Shown piece after piece: positions 43,003 to 50,819 of a stretch of 64,000 bases of DNA. Source of the stretch: Cryobacterium algoritolerans (lineage in GTDB: Bacteria > Actinomycetota > Actinomycetes > Actinomycetales > Microbacteriaceae); NCBI RefSeq assembly GCF_004402785.1, contig NZ_SOFP01000079.1, positions 1 to 64,000 of the forward strand. Reading direction: 5' to 3'. Position numbers and translations under genes: made by a program. Every line of letters starts with the position of its first letter. Within the stretch, counting starts at the first letter, position 1. A model generated the notes under the pieces. It saw only the letters and a list, made by a program, of their open reading frames with translations. It was not told the origin of the DNA and did not search any database.

Positions 43003-43961
43003 ACCGGAGGATGCCCGGCACCATCCGGTGCGACACCGGACGCCCCGCCCTCGGTTTCTCGTTCTGCTCTGGCGCGGCGCAGGGCCGTCGGCACCAGGCC
43101 GGGCAGTTTGGCGAGCTTTCCGCGGCCGCGCTGAATGAGCCTGCCGGAGCGTCCAGCGAGCAGGGCGGTCTCCTGCACCGCAGCCTCCCGCACCTCGATT
43201 TCCCGCACCATGACGGCCCTGGCCCGAGGGTCGAGCTCGGGGCGGAACCCGGCGGGGGCCTGCCCGAATGCCATCCGCGACGAGTGGATGACCCGCCTAC
43301 CGAGAATGTGGTTGCCGGCGCCACCGATGACCGCGCCGACCCCGAACGGCAGGGCCTTTCCGATCAGGCTCGCGCCGCCGGCGGCCGCGAACTGCCTGAT
43401 GAAGGCGGTCTGCAGCCGGTCGGAGAGCGGCCCCATGATGGCCCGGGGGAGGCTGGTCGTCACGAGTTCCCCCCAATACGCGGTGCGCGCGGTACCGTTT
43501 CCGGAAAACTGGCCGGCGAGCTGGCGCACCAGGTCTGAGCCTTCATGCCCGAGCATCATGGTCATCACCAGCGCCCGCGCCCGCTCTGGGTCGTCGACGG
43601 AGATTCCATGCACCTCACTCACGGACTGGGTGAAGAGGGCCGTGGCCTCGAGGAAGCCGGCCGTTTCGACTCCGGACAGGGCAAGCGTGATCCCGGTTCC
43701 AACGCCGGGTATCAGGGCCGTCGCGCCGACGGCCGCGCCCCCGGTCGTCACAGCGGCGAGGTAGCGCCGTTCCAGGATCTGCACGAGTTCCACGGGCCCG
43801 GCGTGGGGTGATCGGCGGCGGATGGACCGGATATGCGCGAGCACCGCCGGGCGGTGGATCGCCATGACCCGGTCGAAGCCTTTTGTGATGGCGGGCGGCA
43901 GCTGGCCACCCTGGGGCAGTCCACCTGTGGTCGACACGATTGGTTTGGGTTTCCTTGCCAT
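42999..43961 (-). CDS. hypothetical protein with hydrophobic glycine-rich segments
   Basis: 320 residues; I do not recognise the family. Two hydrophobic, Gly/Ala-rich stretches stand out: LAAVTTGGAAVGATALIPGV (about 68-87) and FAAAGGASLIGKALPFGVGAVIGGAGNHI (about 196-224, quoted in part). The arrangement weakly recalls EcsC-type membrane-associated proteins. A basic C-terminal segment with a coiled tendency follows (REIEVREAAVQETALLAGRS). AAGGAG lies before the ATG. It is convergent with the TagB/F-like gene and divergent from the XRE gene; role in the locus unknown. Confidence 0.6.
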   Translation of the reverse strand: MARKPKPIVSTTGGLPQGGQLPPAITKGFDRVMAIHRPAVLAHIRSIRRRSPHAGPVELVQILERRYLAAVTTGGAAVGATALIPGVGTGITLALSGVETAGFLEATALFTQSVSEVHGISVDDPERARALVMTMMLGHEGSDLVRQLAGQFSGNGTARTAYWGELVTTSLPRAIMGPLSDRLQTAFIRQFAAAGGASLIGKALPFGVGAVIGGAGNHILGRRVIHSSRMAFGQAPAGFRPELDPRARAVMVREIEVREAAVQETALLAGRSGRLIQRGRGKLAKLPGLVPTALRRARAERETEGGASGVAPDGAGHPPV

Positions 43962-44058
43962 CGAACTGCTCTCCTTAGACTCCCGACGAGTTTACGTGCC
44001 GGTGCGGACATCTGCCGGAGCACTGGCGGGATGCTCACGCCGAGCCTATAGATGGAGG

Positions 44059-44346
44059 ATGCCAGAGCCTTCCTCCGAAGCATCCCGCATCCTGGGTGAT
44101 CGCCTCCGTCTGCGACGCCGCCAGCTGTCACTCAACCAGGAGGAGGTGGCCCACCTGGCCGGCCTGAACGTGTCGAACTATGCCCGCATCGATCGGGGCC
44201 ACGGCAACCCGACGTTCCACACGCTGATCAGACTCGCCACGGTGCTCGGGCTCGAACCAGGCGAGCTGATGAGCGGATTCTCGGCTGAGCACCTGCCGGT
44301 GAGCCGAGATGATCGCGAGGCAGCTCTCGTGCGGCGGCTGCGCTGA
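44059..44346 (+). CDS. XRE-family transcriptional regulator, single HTH domain
   Basis: 95 residues, essentially one Cro/C1-type helix-turn-helix: RILGDRLRLRRRQLSLNQEEVAHLAGLNVSNYARIDRGHGNPTF (quoted in parts) with LIRLATVLGLEPGELM. No sensor domain. The ATG is 6 nt downstream of TATAGA (44047-44052), an almost ideal leaderless start. Divergent from the hypothetical gene (97-bp gap), convergent with the exporter ATPase. It probably represses itself or neighbouring envelope genes; that is inference. Confidence 0.82.
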   Translation: MPEPSSEASRILGDRLRLRRRQLSLNQEEVAHLAGLNVSNYARIDRGHGNPTFHTLIRLATVLGLEPGELMSGFSAEHLPVSRDDREAALVRRLR

Positions 44347-44388
44347 CCCATCGGGCTGACCCGTCGCGCTGACCGGCCAGGTCCCCGC

Positions 44389-45135
44389 TCACGCGGGCTT
44401 GATGCCGTACTGCGTGTTGTAGAGACCGAGGACCTCGTCGATGGGCCCGTCGAGCACGAGGGCGCCCTTGTCCAGGTACAGGCCGCGCGTGCAGAAACGT
44501 CGAAGGTCGCGTTCGTTGTGGGAGACGAAGAACAGCGTGCGCCCACCCGCGAGGAGTTCTTCGATCCGTCGATAGCATTTCTCACGGAACGCCTTGTCAC
44601 CCACCGCAAGCACCTCGTCCACCAAGAGGATGGGCTCTTCGAGCCGAGAGATCACCGCGAATGCGATCCGCACCTTCATGCCACTGGACAGGTGTTTGTA
44701 GGGGGTGTCGATGAAGTCGCCGATCTCGGCGAAGTCGAGGATGTCGTCGAAGCGCGCGTCGATCTGGGCCCGGGTCATGCCGTGCAGGCCCGCCGTGAGG
44801 TAGACGTTGTCCCGCACCGTGAGATCGTCCACGAAACCGCCGGTGATCTCGATCAACGGCGCGACCCCGTCGGTGACGTGCACGGTACCCTCGTCGGAGA
44901 GGACCACGCCCGTGACCAGTTTCAGCAGGGTCGACTTGCCCTGTCCGTTGCGGCCGACAACGCCGATGGCCTCGCCGCGCTGGACCGTGAATGAGACCTC
45001 TCGGAGCGCCCAGAATTCGTCGGGCCGACTGCGCCGCCGCCCGCCGGCGAATAGATCCTTGAAACTGCGACGACCGCGGCGGTTTCGTCGAAAACGGATG
45101 CCGACCCCGGTCAGCGAGATGACTGGCGCCGCCAC
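44389..45135 (-). CDS. polysaccharide/teichoic-acid ABC exporter ATPase (TagH/Wzt type)
   Basis: 248 residues. Walker A VVGRNGQGKSTLLKL, Q-loop in LIEITGGFVDDLTVRDNVYL, signature HLSSGMKVRIAFAV, Walker B PILLVDEVLAVGDKAF and switch His VSHNERDL. The EVLAVGD and G(L/M)T-type sequences are diagnostic of the polysaccharide-exporter branch. The C-terminus is short, without a Wzt carbohydrate-binding domain. GTG start overlaps the last base of the permease stop (1 nt), so the pair is coupled. Confidence 0.9.
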   Translation of the reverse strand: MAAPVISLTGVGIRFRRNRRGRRSFKDLFAGGRRRSRPDEFWALREVSFTVQRGEAIGVVGRNGQGKSTLLKLVTGVVLSDEGTVHVTDGVAPLIEITGGFVDDLTVRDNVYLTAGLHGMTRAQIDARFDDILDFAEIGDFIDTPYKHLSSGMKVRIAFAVISRLEEPILLVDEVLAVGDKAFREKCYRRIEELLAGGRTLFFVSHNERDLRRFCTRGLYLDKGALVLDGPIDEVLGLYNTQYGIKPA

Positions 45136-45935
45136 TAGATCTCCTTCAGGACTGCGCGCTCGGTGCGCTTGAAAACCAGGATCCCGAGGCCGAGCAGGGC
45201 CAAAGAAATTCCGGCGCTGATGCCGACGGTGAGCCAGTTCAGGTTTCCGGGGAAGAATGCCGCCCGGTAGAGGCTGAAGATCCCACTCAGCGGATTGAGT
45301 GCCGCCCAGAAGTGCAGCTGGCCGGGGAGGTCCGAGGTGCTGTAGATGATCGGGGAGGCGTAGAACAGGAACCGGAGCACGAGCTTGACGGCTCGCTCCA
45401 GGTCGCGGAAGAAGACGACCAGGGGCGCGACCATGAGCCCGATCCCGGCGGTCAGCACGGTTTGGATCAGGATGGCCAGTGGGAACAGGAAGGCCCCCGT
45501 GGTGATCGGCGCGCCGGACAGTACAGCAAAGAAGAGGAGGACCGGGACGGAGGCCAGGAACTCGATGCCCTTGGACAGTACCAGGCGGTTGACCCAGATG
45601 GTGCGGGGGATCCGGGTGGAGCGGATGAGCTTCGACTCGCGCAGGAACGCACGGGTGCAGTCGGAGATGGTGCCGTTGAACCACATCCAGGGCAGGAGGG
45701 CGGAGAGCAGGAAGATTATGTACGGCTCGTGGCCCGCTCCGCGGTGGAACACCTGGGTGAAGACGAACCAGTAGATGCCGGCCATCACGAGCGGGTCAAG
45801 AATCGACCAGAAGTAGCCCAGCAGCGACGTCGAGTAGCGAACCCGCAGGTCCCGCTGAGTCAGTAGCCAGAGAGAATGCCGGTAGCGCGCAAACGACGTG
45901 CGTTGCTCGGGCCGCACTTCCGCATAACTACTCAC
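45135..45935 (-). CDS. polysaccharide/teichoic-acid ABC exporter permease (TagG/Wzm type)
   Basis: 266 residues, six membrane segments of the ABC2 type. LLTQRDLRVRYSTSLLGYFWSILDPLVMAGIYW (quoted as two halves: RDLRVRYSTSLLGYFW and ILDPLVMAGIYW), WMWFNGTISDCTRAFLRESKLI and RDLERAVKLVLRFLFYASPI match TagG/RfbA/Wzm. It exports the lipid-linked polymer made by the neighbouring transferases. The GTG lies 7 nt after a minus-strand TACGAT -10 (45943-45948), suggesting a leaderless transcript. Confidence 0.9.
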   Translation of the reverse strand: MSSYAEVRPEQRTSFARYRHSLWLLTQRDLRVRYSTSLLGYFWSILDPLVMAGIYWFVFTQVFHRGAGHEPYIIFLLSALLPWMWFNGTISDCTRAFLRESKLIRSTRIPRTIWVNRLVLSKGIEFLASVPVLLFFAVLSGAPITTGAFLFPLAILIQTVLTAGIGLMVAPLVVFFRDLERAVKLVLRFLFYASPIIYSTSDLPGQLHFWAALNPLSGIFSLYRAAFFPGNLNWLTVGISAGISLALLGLGILVFKRTERAVLKEI

Positions 45936-46002
45936 TCAACCAATCGTAGGTGAGGCCGGCCCGGCGCGGCTGCAACCTCCGATGCAGCGAGTCCCGGACA
46001 TG

Positions 46003-46040
46003 AAAAACGCCCTCCGGCACCTGATCGGTGCCGGGGGGCG
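46003..46040 (-). terminator. intrinsic terminator of the nucleotidyltransferase gene
   Basis: On the minus strand CGCCCCCCGGCACC pairs with GGTGCCGGAGGGCG (one mismatch, 4-nt loop), followed by TTTTTC. It starts 21 bp after the stop of the gene at 46062-46754. Confidence 0.8.
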
Positions 46041-46061
46041 ATTTCGATGTCGACGTCTGCT

Positions 46062-46754
46062 CTAGACGTAGAGGTTCGCGCGCTCCAGGTCCTCAGCGAA
46101 GTCGACCTCGACTGCGTAGAAGTCCGAGATGTCGAGCGGCTCGACGAGGAGATTGTTCTTCTCGATGGCGAGTTCGATGCCGCGTTCGAAGTAGTCCTGG
46201 TCGCCGACCTTGGCGAGGTGGTGAAGCAGGATCGCCTTGTAGGCGCTCGAGATGTAGTTGATGCCGACCGCTTCGCCGAGCCCGCCCTTGACGGTCTTGG
46301 ACAGCTCCTTGATGTAGCCCTCGGCGCTGGTGGTGTACTTGACCTCTTCATCGGACACCTTCGAGGTGTTGACGGTGACGAACGACTGGTCGCGGGCGAC
46401 CATCGCTGCGGCGCGGTCGAGGATGGCGGGATCGAAGACGACGTCGCCGTTCATCCACAGCACGCCGCCGGTGCTCGACGCCTGCAGCGCGCGCATCAGG
46501 CTCTTCGACGTGTTGGTCTGGTCGTACTCTTCGTTGTACACGAAGGATGCCTGCGGGAACGCCTCGATTATGTGCTCGAGCTTGTAGCCGACCACGATCG
46601 TGACCTTGGCCTTCTTGCCGAAGGCGTGCGCGATGTTGTCGAACTGTTGCTGCATGATCGTTCGACCGTCGTTGAGTTCGGTGAGCGGTTTCGGGAGCGA
46701 ACGACCGAGTCTGCTTCCCATGCCTGCTGCCAAAATGACTACCTGGGTGGTCAC
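46062..46754 (-). CDS. sugar-/alcohol-phosphate nucleotidyltransferase
   Basis: 230 residues. The NTP-transferase signature VVILAAGMGSRLGRSLPKPLTEL (quoted as ILAAGMGSRL and LPKPLTEL) is at the N-terminus, followed by ...YNEEYDQTNTSKSLMRAL and LWMNGDVVFD, the pattern of LicC/inositol-phosphate-type cytidylyltransferases. It would make a CDP-activated alcohol or sugar, fitting the CDP-alcohol phosphotransferase and TagB/F-like protein in this locus. AGGAGA before a GTG start. Closed by its own terminator. Confidence 0.82.
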   Translation of the reverse strand: MTTQVVILAAGMGSRLGRSLPKPLTELNDGRTIMQQQFDNIAHAFGKKAKVTIVVGYKLEHIIEAFPQASFVYNEEYDQTNTSKSLMRALQASSTGGVLWMNGDVVFDPAILDRAAAMVARDQSFVTVNTSKVSDEEVKYTTSAEGYIKELSKTVKGGLGEAVGINYISSAYKAILLHHLAKVGDQDYFERGIELAIEKNNLLVEPLDISDFYAVEVDFAEDLERANLYV

Positions 46755-47023
46755 GATTGTCTCCTAAAAAAAGATTCGAGCGACCCCTGCATCCGATGCA
46801 TAAGACTCTTGTTTCTCACAAGTTTGTCCGGGGTTCACCCATAAGTTCACGTATAGACACGCCGTTATGCCAGCATGAGTCTACCTTATGGCCTCTATCG
46901 GGGGGAAGAGGCGGTTACGGAGCGTGCTCATTCCGTCACGACGGGCACCGTTCCCGCTCCGTTGTGTGTCGTCGGCTGACCGGTGAACCTGCGGTGTCCG
47001 ACGGTCCTTGGTAGGTTAGCGGG
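46755..47023. promoter_or_regulatory. 269-bp divergent intergenic region
   Basis: AT-richer than its surroundings. It holds the dyad CTTGT-TTCTC-ACAAG (46808-46822) on the nucleotidyltransferase side. On the other side a TAGGTT -10 (47012-47017) precedes the GTG of the ABC ATPase by exactly 6 nt, with CTGCGG 17 bp upstream as a poor -35. Nothing else recognised. Confidence 0.4.
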
Positions 47024-48826
47024 GTGACTCTTGTGCCCCCCAACTCCGAGCCCGACGAGCCGACGAGTGTCCCGCCCGTGGTGGCTGGGACCCCTGCGAA
47101 AACGAAGAATACAACGGACGAGCACGACATTACGGTGTCCACGCCCGCGGCAACCAAACGGCCCGTGCGCAAGACCCCGGTTCGAAAGACTTCGGCCCGT
47201 CCGACGGGCGCCAACCGAACCCCGGCTGCGCGCTCCAAGCCCGCCGCCTCGCCGATCGCCGCCGACTCGGAAGCCCCGACGACATCCGCTGGGACAGCGC
47301 CGAAGCCGGCGAGCGGCTCGGCCGCGGCGAAGCCCCGGGCGACCAGGCCAGCGGCGCGCATGCCCGCCGCCCGCCCCACGACCGCGCGCGCCAAGGCCCC
47401 ATCATCTGCGGAATCTGGTCCGGATGCGCAGGATTCCGCGGCGGCAACGCCGCTCGCCGCCCGGTCCGCGGCCGCGAAGGCAACGGCTACCCGCACGGCC
47501 ATCGCCAGGTCAGAATCGGCGGCCAAGTCGAGTGCGGCACGTGCCGACACGGCGAAGGCGCGCGCCGCAAAGGCCGCGGCGACGAGGGCCGCGGTGCTCG
47601 CTTCGTCGCTTGGCCGGTCCGTCGACGAGCCGGCATCCGACGAGGTCACTCCTGGCGGGCCGACCGGCGTCGAGACCAGGGCCGCTGAGCTAGCCGTCGC
47701 CGAGCTCGTTGTCGCTGGGCCGCCCGTCGCCGAGCCCGCAGCTTCGAACTCCGTGCAGCCGACCTCGGCGAATGTCGCGACACCCGAACCCAGCGCCCCT
47801 GAGGCGGAAGAGGCTGCGGCGTCGGTGCCTGAGACCGCGACACTCGAACCGGTCAATGAGGCCGTGGAGACTATCGTCCCGCCTGCCTCGGACGCCGAAA
47901 CACCTCCACCCGAGGATGCGGTCCCCGGCGTGGTGCCGGACGCGGATGCCGCGACACCCACGGCGGTGGCCGTCCGCGCACCGCGTAAGGCGGCGGCACG
48001 ATCGTCGCGCACCGGGGCCAAGCGGAGTCCGAAGTCGACAACACCGGTCCAGGGAGGACCGCTTACCCCGCTCGTACTTTCGGTGACGGGGCTGGAGAAG
48101 AGCTTTGGTAACACCGTGGCCGTGTCCGGGATCGATCTCGAGGTACGCGAGGGATCCTTTTACGGCATCGTGGGACCAAACGGAGCTGGAAAGACAACAA
48201 CCCTTTCCATGATCACCGGACTCCTCCGGCCCGACGCGGGCACCGTCCAGGTGCACGGCATCGATGTCTGGGGCAGCCCCATCGCAGCCAAGCGCATTAT
48301 CGGGGTGCTGCCCGACCGGCTCCGGTTGTTCGACCGACTCACCGGGGCACAGCTGCTCTACTACTCCGGGGTCCTGCGCGGACTCGACGGAGCGACAGTT
48401 CGCAAGAGGTCGGCAGATCTGGCCGCGGCGTTCGGCCTCGAAGACGCGCTCAACCGGCTCGTCGTCGACTACTCGGCCGGGATGACGAAGAAGATCGCTC
48501 TGGCCTGCGCCATGATCCACTCGCCGAGGGTGCTCGTGCTCGACGAACCCTTCGAGTCTGTTGACCCGGTCTCCGCGGTCAACGTCACTGAGATCCTGCA
48601 GAAGTACGTGGCGAGCGGCGGCACAGTGGTGCTGTCCAGCCACGGCATGGACCTGATCCAGCGGGTCTGCGACCACGTGGCCATCATCGTGCAGGGGGCG
48701 GTTCTCGCCTCCGGCACCATCGACGAGGTGCGGGGCGAAAAGACCCTTGAAGAGCGGTTCATCGAGCTTGCCGGCGGACGCAAGGTTGCGGAGGGTATGG
48801 AGTGGCTGCACAGTTTCTCGGACTGA
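47024..48826 (+). CDS. ABC transporter ATPase with long low-complexity N-terminal extension
   Basis: 600 residues, about 345 more than usual. The ABC domain (~347-590) has Walker A GPNGAGKTTT (~385), signature YSAGMTKKIALA, Walker B VLVLDEPFESVD and switch VVLSSHGMD. The extension is Ala/Pro/Thr/Ser-rich with many Lys/Arg in its first half (KRPVRKTPVRKTSARPTG) and acidic residues in its second half (ending RSSRTGAKRSPKS). Such tails in actinobacteria resemble histone H1-like or AT-rich-binding tails; no function is known here. Leaderless: GTG 6 nt after TAGGTT. The permease gene overlaps by 25 nt. Branch: Bacillus YxlF/EcsA-like. Confidence 0.82.
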   Translation: MTLVPPNSEPDEPTSVPPVVAGTPAKTKNTTDEHDITVSTPAATKRPVRKTPVRKTSARPTGANRTPAARSKPAASPIAADSEAPTTSAGTAPKPASGSAAAKPRATRPAARMPAARPTTARAKAPSSAESGPDAQDSAAATPLAARSAAAKATATRTAIARSESAAKSSAARADTAKARAAKAAATRAAVLASSLGRSVDEPASDEVTPGGPTGVETRAAELAVAELVVAGPPVAEPAASNSVQPTSANVATPEPSAPEAEEAAASVPETATLEPVNEAVETIVPPASDAETPPPEDAVPGVVPDADAATPTAVAVRAPRKAAARSSRTGAKRSPKSTTPVQGGPLTPLVLSVTGLEKSFGNTVAVSGIDLEVREGSFYGIVGPNGAGKTTTLSMITGLLRPDAGTVQVHGIDVWGSPIAAKRIIGVLPDRLRLFDRLTGAQLLYYSGVLRGLDGATVRKRSADLAAAFGLEDALNRLVVDYSAGMTKKIALACAMIHSPRVLVLDEPFESVDPVSAVNVTEILQKYVASGGTVVLSSHGMDLIQRVCDHVAIIVQGAVLASGTIDEVRGEKTLEERFIELAGGRKVAEGMEWLHSFSD

Positions 48827-50376
48827 AACTTCGCCTGCTCGCGAACTTGTTCCGGCGCAGTCCCTGGCAAGTCGCCGGCATCGCGATAGCACTCCTCTAC
48901 GGCCTCGCCGTCGCCGTCGGTCTTCTTGTCGTGCTGGTCGGACTCAGATTCGTCGGCGATGTCATCACAATCCGCGACGGACTGGTTGTCGCGGGGTCAA
49001 TTGTCGTACTCGGGTTCTTCCTCGTTCCGCTGGTCTTCGGCATCGACGACAGCATGGACCCACGGAAGTTCGCCACCATGGGCATCCCGAATCGTCGGCT
49101 GTCGGCAGGTCTGGCTCTCGCCTCCCTGCTGGGAGTGCCGGCCCTCGTGCTGGCGCTCGTGCTCCTCGGCACCATCGTGACCTGGTCGCGGGGTGTGGTC
49201 GAGACGCTGCTGGCCATTGTGGCGGCCGCCCTTCTGCTGGCGACCTGCCTGCTTGCCTCCCGGGTGAGCACCTCGATCGCGGCGTTCGTCCTGTCGACCC
49301 GCAGGTCCCGGGAATTCACAGGCATCATCGGTGTGCTCCTCCTGGTGATGGTGGCCCCGGTCGTCCTGCTCATCCTCAACCTCGACTGGGAGCGCTACGG
49401 CCTCGACCTGCTCGGGGGGCTCTCGGCGATCCTCGGTTGGACGCCGTTGGGTGCCGCATGGGCGGTCCCCGGCGACGCCGCCACCGGTGGGTGGGGACCG
49501 GCCGTCCTGAAGCTGCTCATCTCGGCCGCCACGGTCTACCTTCTGTGGCTGGCCTGGCAGGCGCTGGTCGCACGGATGCTCGTCACCCCGCGCCGTGAGG
49601 CCCAGGCCCGCCAGTACGGCGGCCTCGGCTGGTTCGACCGCATGCCGCACACCCCGATCGGCGTCATCGCTGCACGCAGTCTCACCTACTGGGGCAGGGA
49701 CTCGCGGTACTGGATGTCGCTGGTCATGATCCCTGTCATCCCCGTCCTGGTCATCCTTCCCCTCTCCTTCGCCGGGGTTTCCCTCCCGTACCTGGCCCTG
49801 CTGCCGGTCCCGCTGATGTGCATCTTCCTCGGCTGGACGATGCACAACGATGTCGCCTACGACCACACGGCCATCTGGCTCCACGTCGCGTCCGGCACCC
49901 GGGGATTCGCCGACCGGATCGGACGCCTGGTTCCGACCCTGTTCGTCGGCATCCCCCTGATCGGGATCGGCTCGGCGGTCAGCGTTTCGTTCTTCGGTGA
50001 CTGGACCGTGCTGCCGTCCGTGCTCGGTGTGAGCACCTGTATCCTCCTCACCGGGCTCGGTTTTTCGAGCTATACTTCGGCCCGGTTCCCATACCCATCG
50101 ACGAAACCGGGGGATAGCCCGTTCACCCAGCCCCAATCAACCGACACCGCCGCGGCGATGATCCAGTCGCTGACCTTCACCGGCTCGATTCTGTTGTCGC
50201 TGCCGTCGATCAGTTTCGCCGTCCTGGGCATATTCGCCGATCCGATCTGGTACCTCCCTGCTCTGTTCTCGGGCGTGGGTGTCGGCCTGCTCACCCTCAT
50301 CGGCGGGATCTGGCTTGGCGCTCGCACGTTCGAACGGCGTGGTCCGGAGATGCTCGCGTCCGCGATTCGCGCCTGA
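48802..50376 (+). CDS. ABC transporter permease
   Basis: 524 residues with about twelve hydrophobic segments (first at ~25-45, VAGIAIALLYGLAVAVGLLVV; last near 475-500). No domain beyond an ABC2-type permease is recognisable. It overlaps the ATPase gene by 25 nt and starts with GTG, so they form one transporter. Substrate unknown. A 12-TM single permease with an EcsA-like ATPase suggests export or signalling-type function (EcsAB, Bacillus bacitracin-like) more than import. Confidence 0.82.
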   Translation: MAAQFLGLKLRLLANLFRRSPWQVAGIAIALLYGLAVAVGLLVVLVGLRFVGDVITIRDGLVVAGSIVVLGFFLVPLVFGIDDSMDPRKFATMGIPNRRLSAGLALASLLGVPALVLALVLLGTIVTWSRGVVETLLAIVAAALLLATCLLASRVSTSIAAFVLSTRRSREFTGIIGVLLLVMVAPVVLLILNLDWERYGLDLLGGLSAILGWTPLGAAWAVPGDAATGGWGPAVLKLLISAATVYLLWLAWQALVARMLVTPRREAQARQYGGLGWFDRMPHTPIGVIAARSLTYWGRDSRYWMSLVMIPVIPVLVILPLSFAGVSLPYLALLPVPLMCIFLGWTMHNDVAYDHTAIWLHVASGTRGFADRIGRLVPTLFVGIPLIGIGSAVSVSFFGDWTVLPSVLGVSTCILLTGLGFSSYTSARFPYPSTKPGDSPFTQPQSTDTAAAMIQSLTFTGSILLSLPSISFAVLGIFADPIWYLPALFSGVGVGLLTLIGGIWLGARTFERRGPEMLASAIRA

Positions 50377-50418
50377 GCCGCCCACACTGGATCCTTCGCT
50401 CCTGCCTACAATGTTTGT

Positions 50419-50703
50419 ATGACTGAAGACTTTCGCGCGAGCATTGCAGAACCGGGCCAGCCGGGCAGCGGCACCTCCACGCTTGACCGCGAGCTCGAGG
50501 AACTCATCAACCAGGAGCAGATCGAGCCGGGCGACCACGAGCGGTTCTCCCACTACGTTCCCAAGGACAAGATCCTCGAGTCTGCGATCTCTGGAAAGCC
50601 CGTGCGCGCCCTGTGCGGCAAGAAATGGCTGCCCGGACGTGACCCGGAGAAGTTCCCGGTCTGCCCGACCTGCAAGGCCATCTACGAGAAGATGAAGGGC
50701 TAG
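50419..50703 (+). CDS. DUF3039 domain protein
   Basis: 94 residues. STLDRELEELINQEQIEPGDHERFSHYV, SAISGKPVRALCGKKWLPGRDPEKFPVCPTCKAIYEKMKG (in parts) match the small DUF3039 protein conserved in actinobacteria. Three Cys (CG, CPTC) and one His may bind a metal. Function unknown. Leaderless: the ATG is 6 nt after TACAAT. A stretch of 20-bp tandem repeats follows its stop. Confidence 0.85.
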   Translation: MTEDFRASIAEPGQPGSGTSTLDRELEELINQEQIEPGDHERFSHYVPKDKILESAISGKPVRALCGKKWLPGRDPEKFPVCPTCKAIYEKMKG

Positions 50704-50720
50704 CCTCAGTCGTCATCGCC

Positions 50721-50819
50721 TACCGGTGCAGCGTCGGTCGTATCGGGTTAGCGTCGGTCCTATCGGTACAGCGTCGGTCCTATCGGTACAGCGTCGGTCC
50801 TATCGGTACAGCGTGGGGA
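50721..50819. repeat. five 20-bp tandem repeats overlapping the 3' end of pncB
   Basis: The unit TATCGGTACAGCGTCGGTCC is repeated perfectly at 50761-50780 and 50781-50800; degenerate copies lie at 50721-50740 and 50741-50760, and a fifth partial copy at 50801-50819. The last copy is within pncB, encoding its terminal TLYR and stop on the minus strand. The downstream copies appear to be amplified duplicates of the gene's own 3' end. Confidence 0.85.

Noticed and set aside
50721..50819. CRISPR array
   Set aside because: Units are contiguous without spacers and derive from the pncB end; no cas genes nearby.
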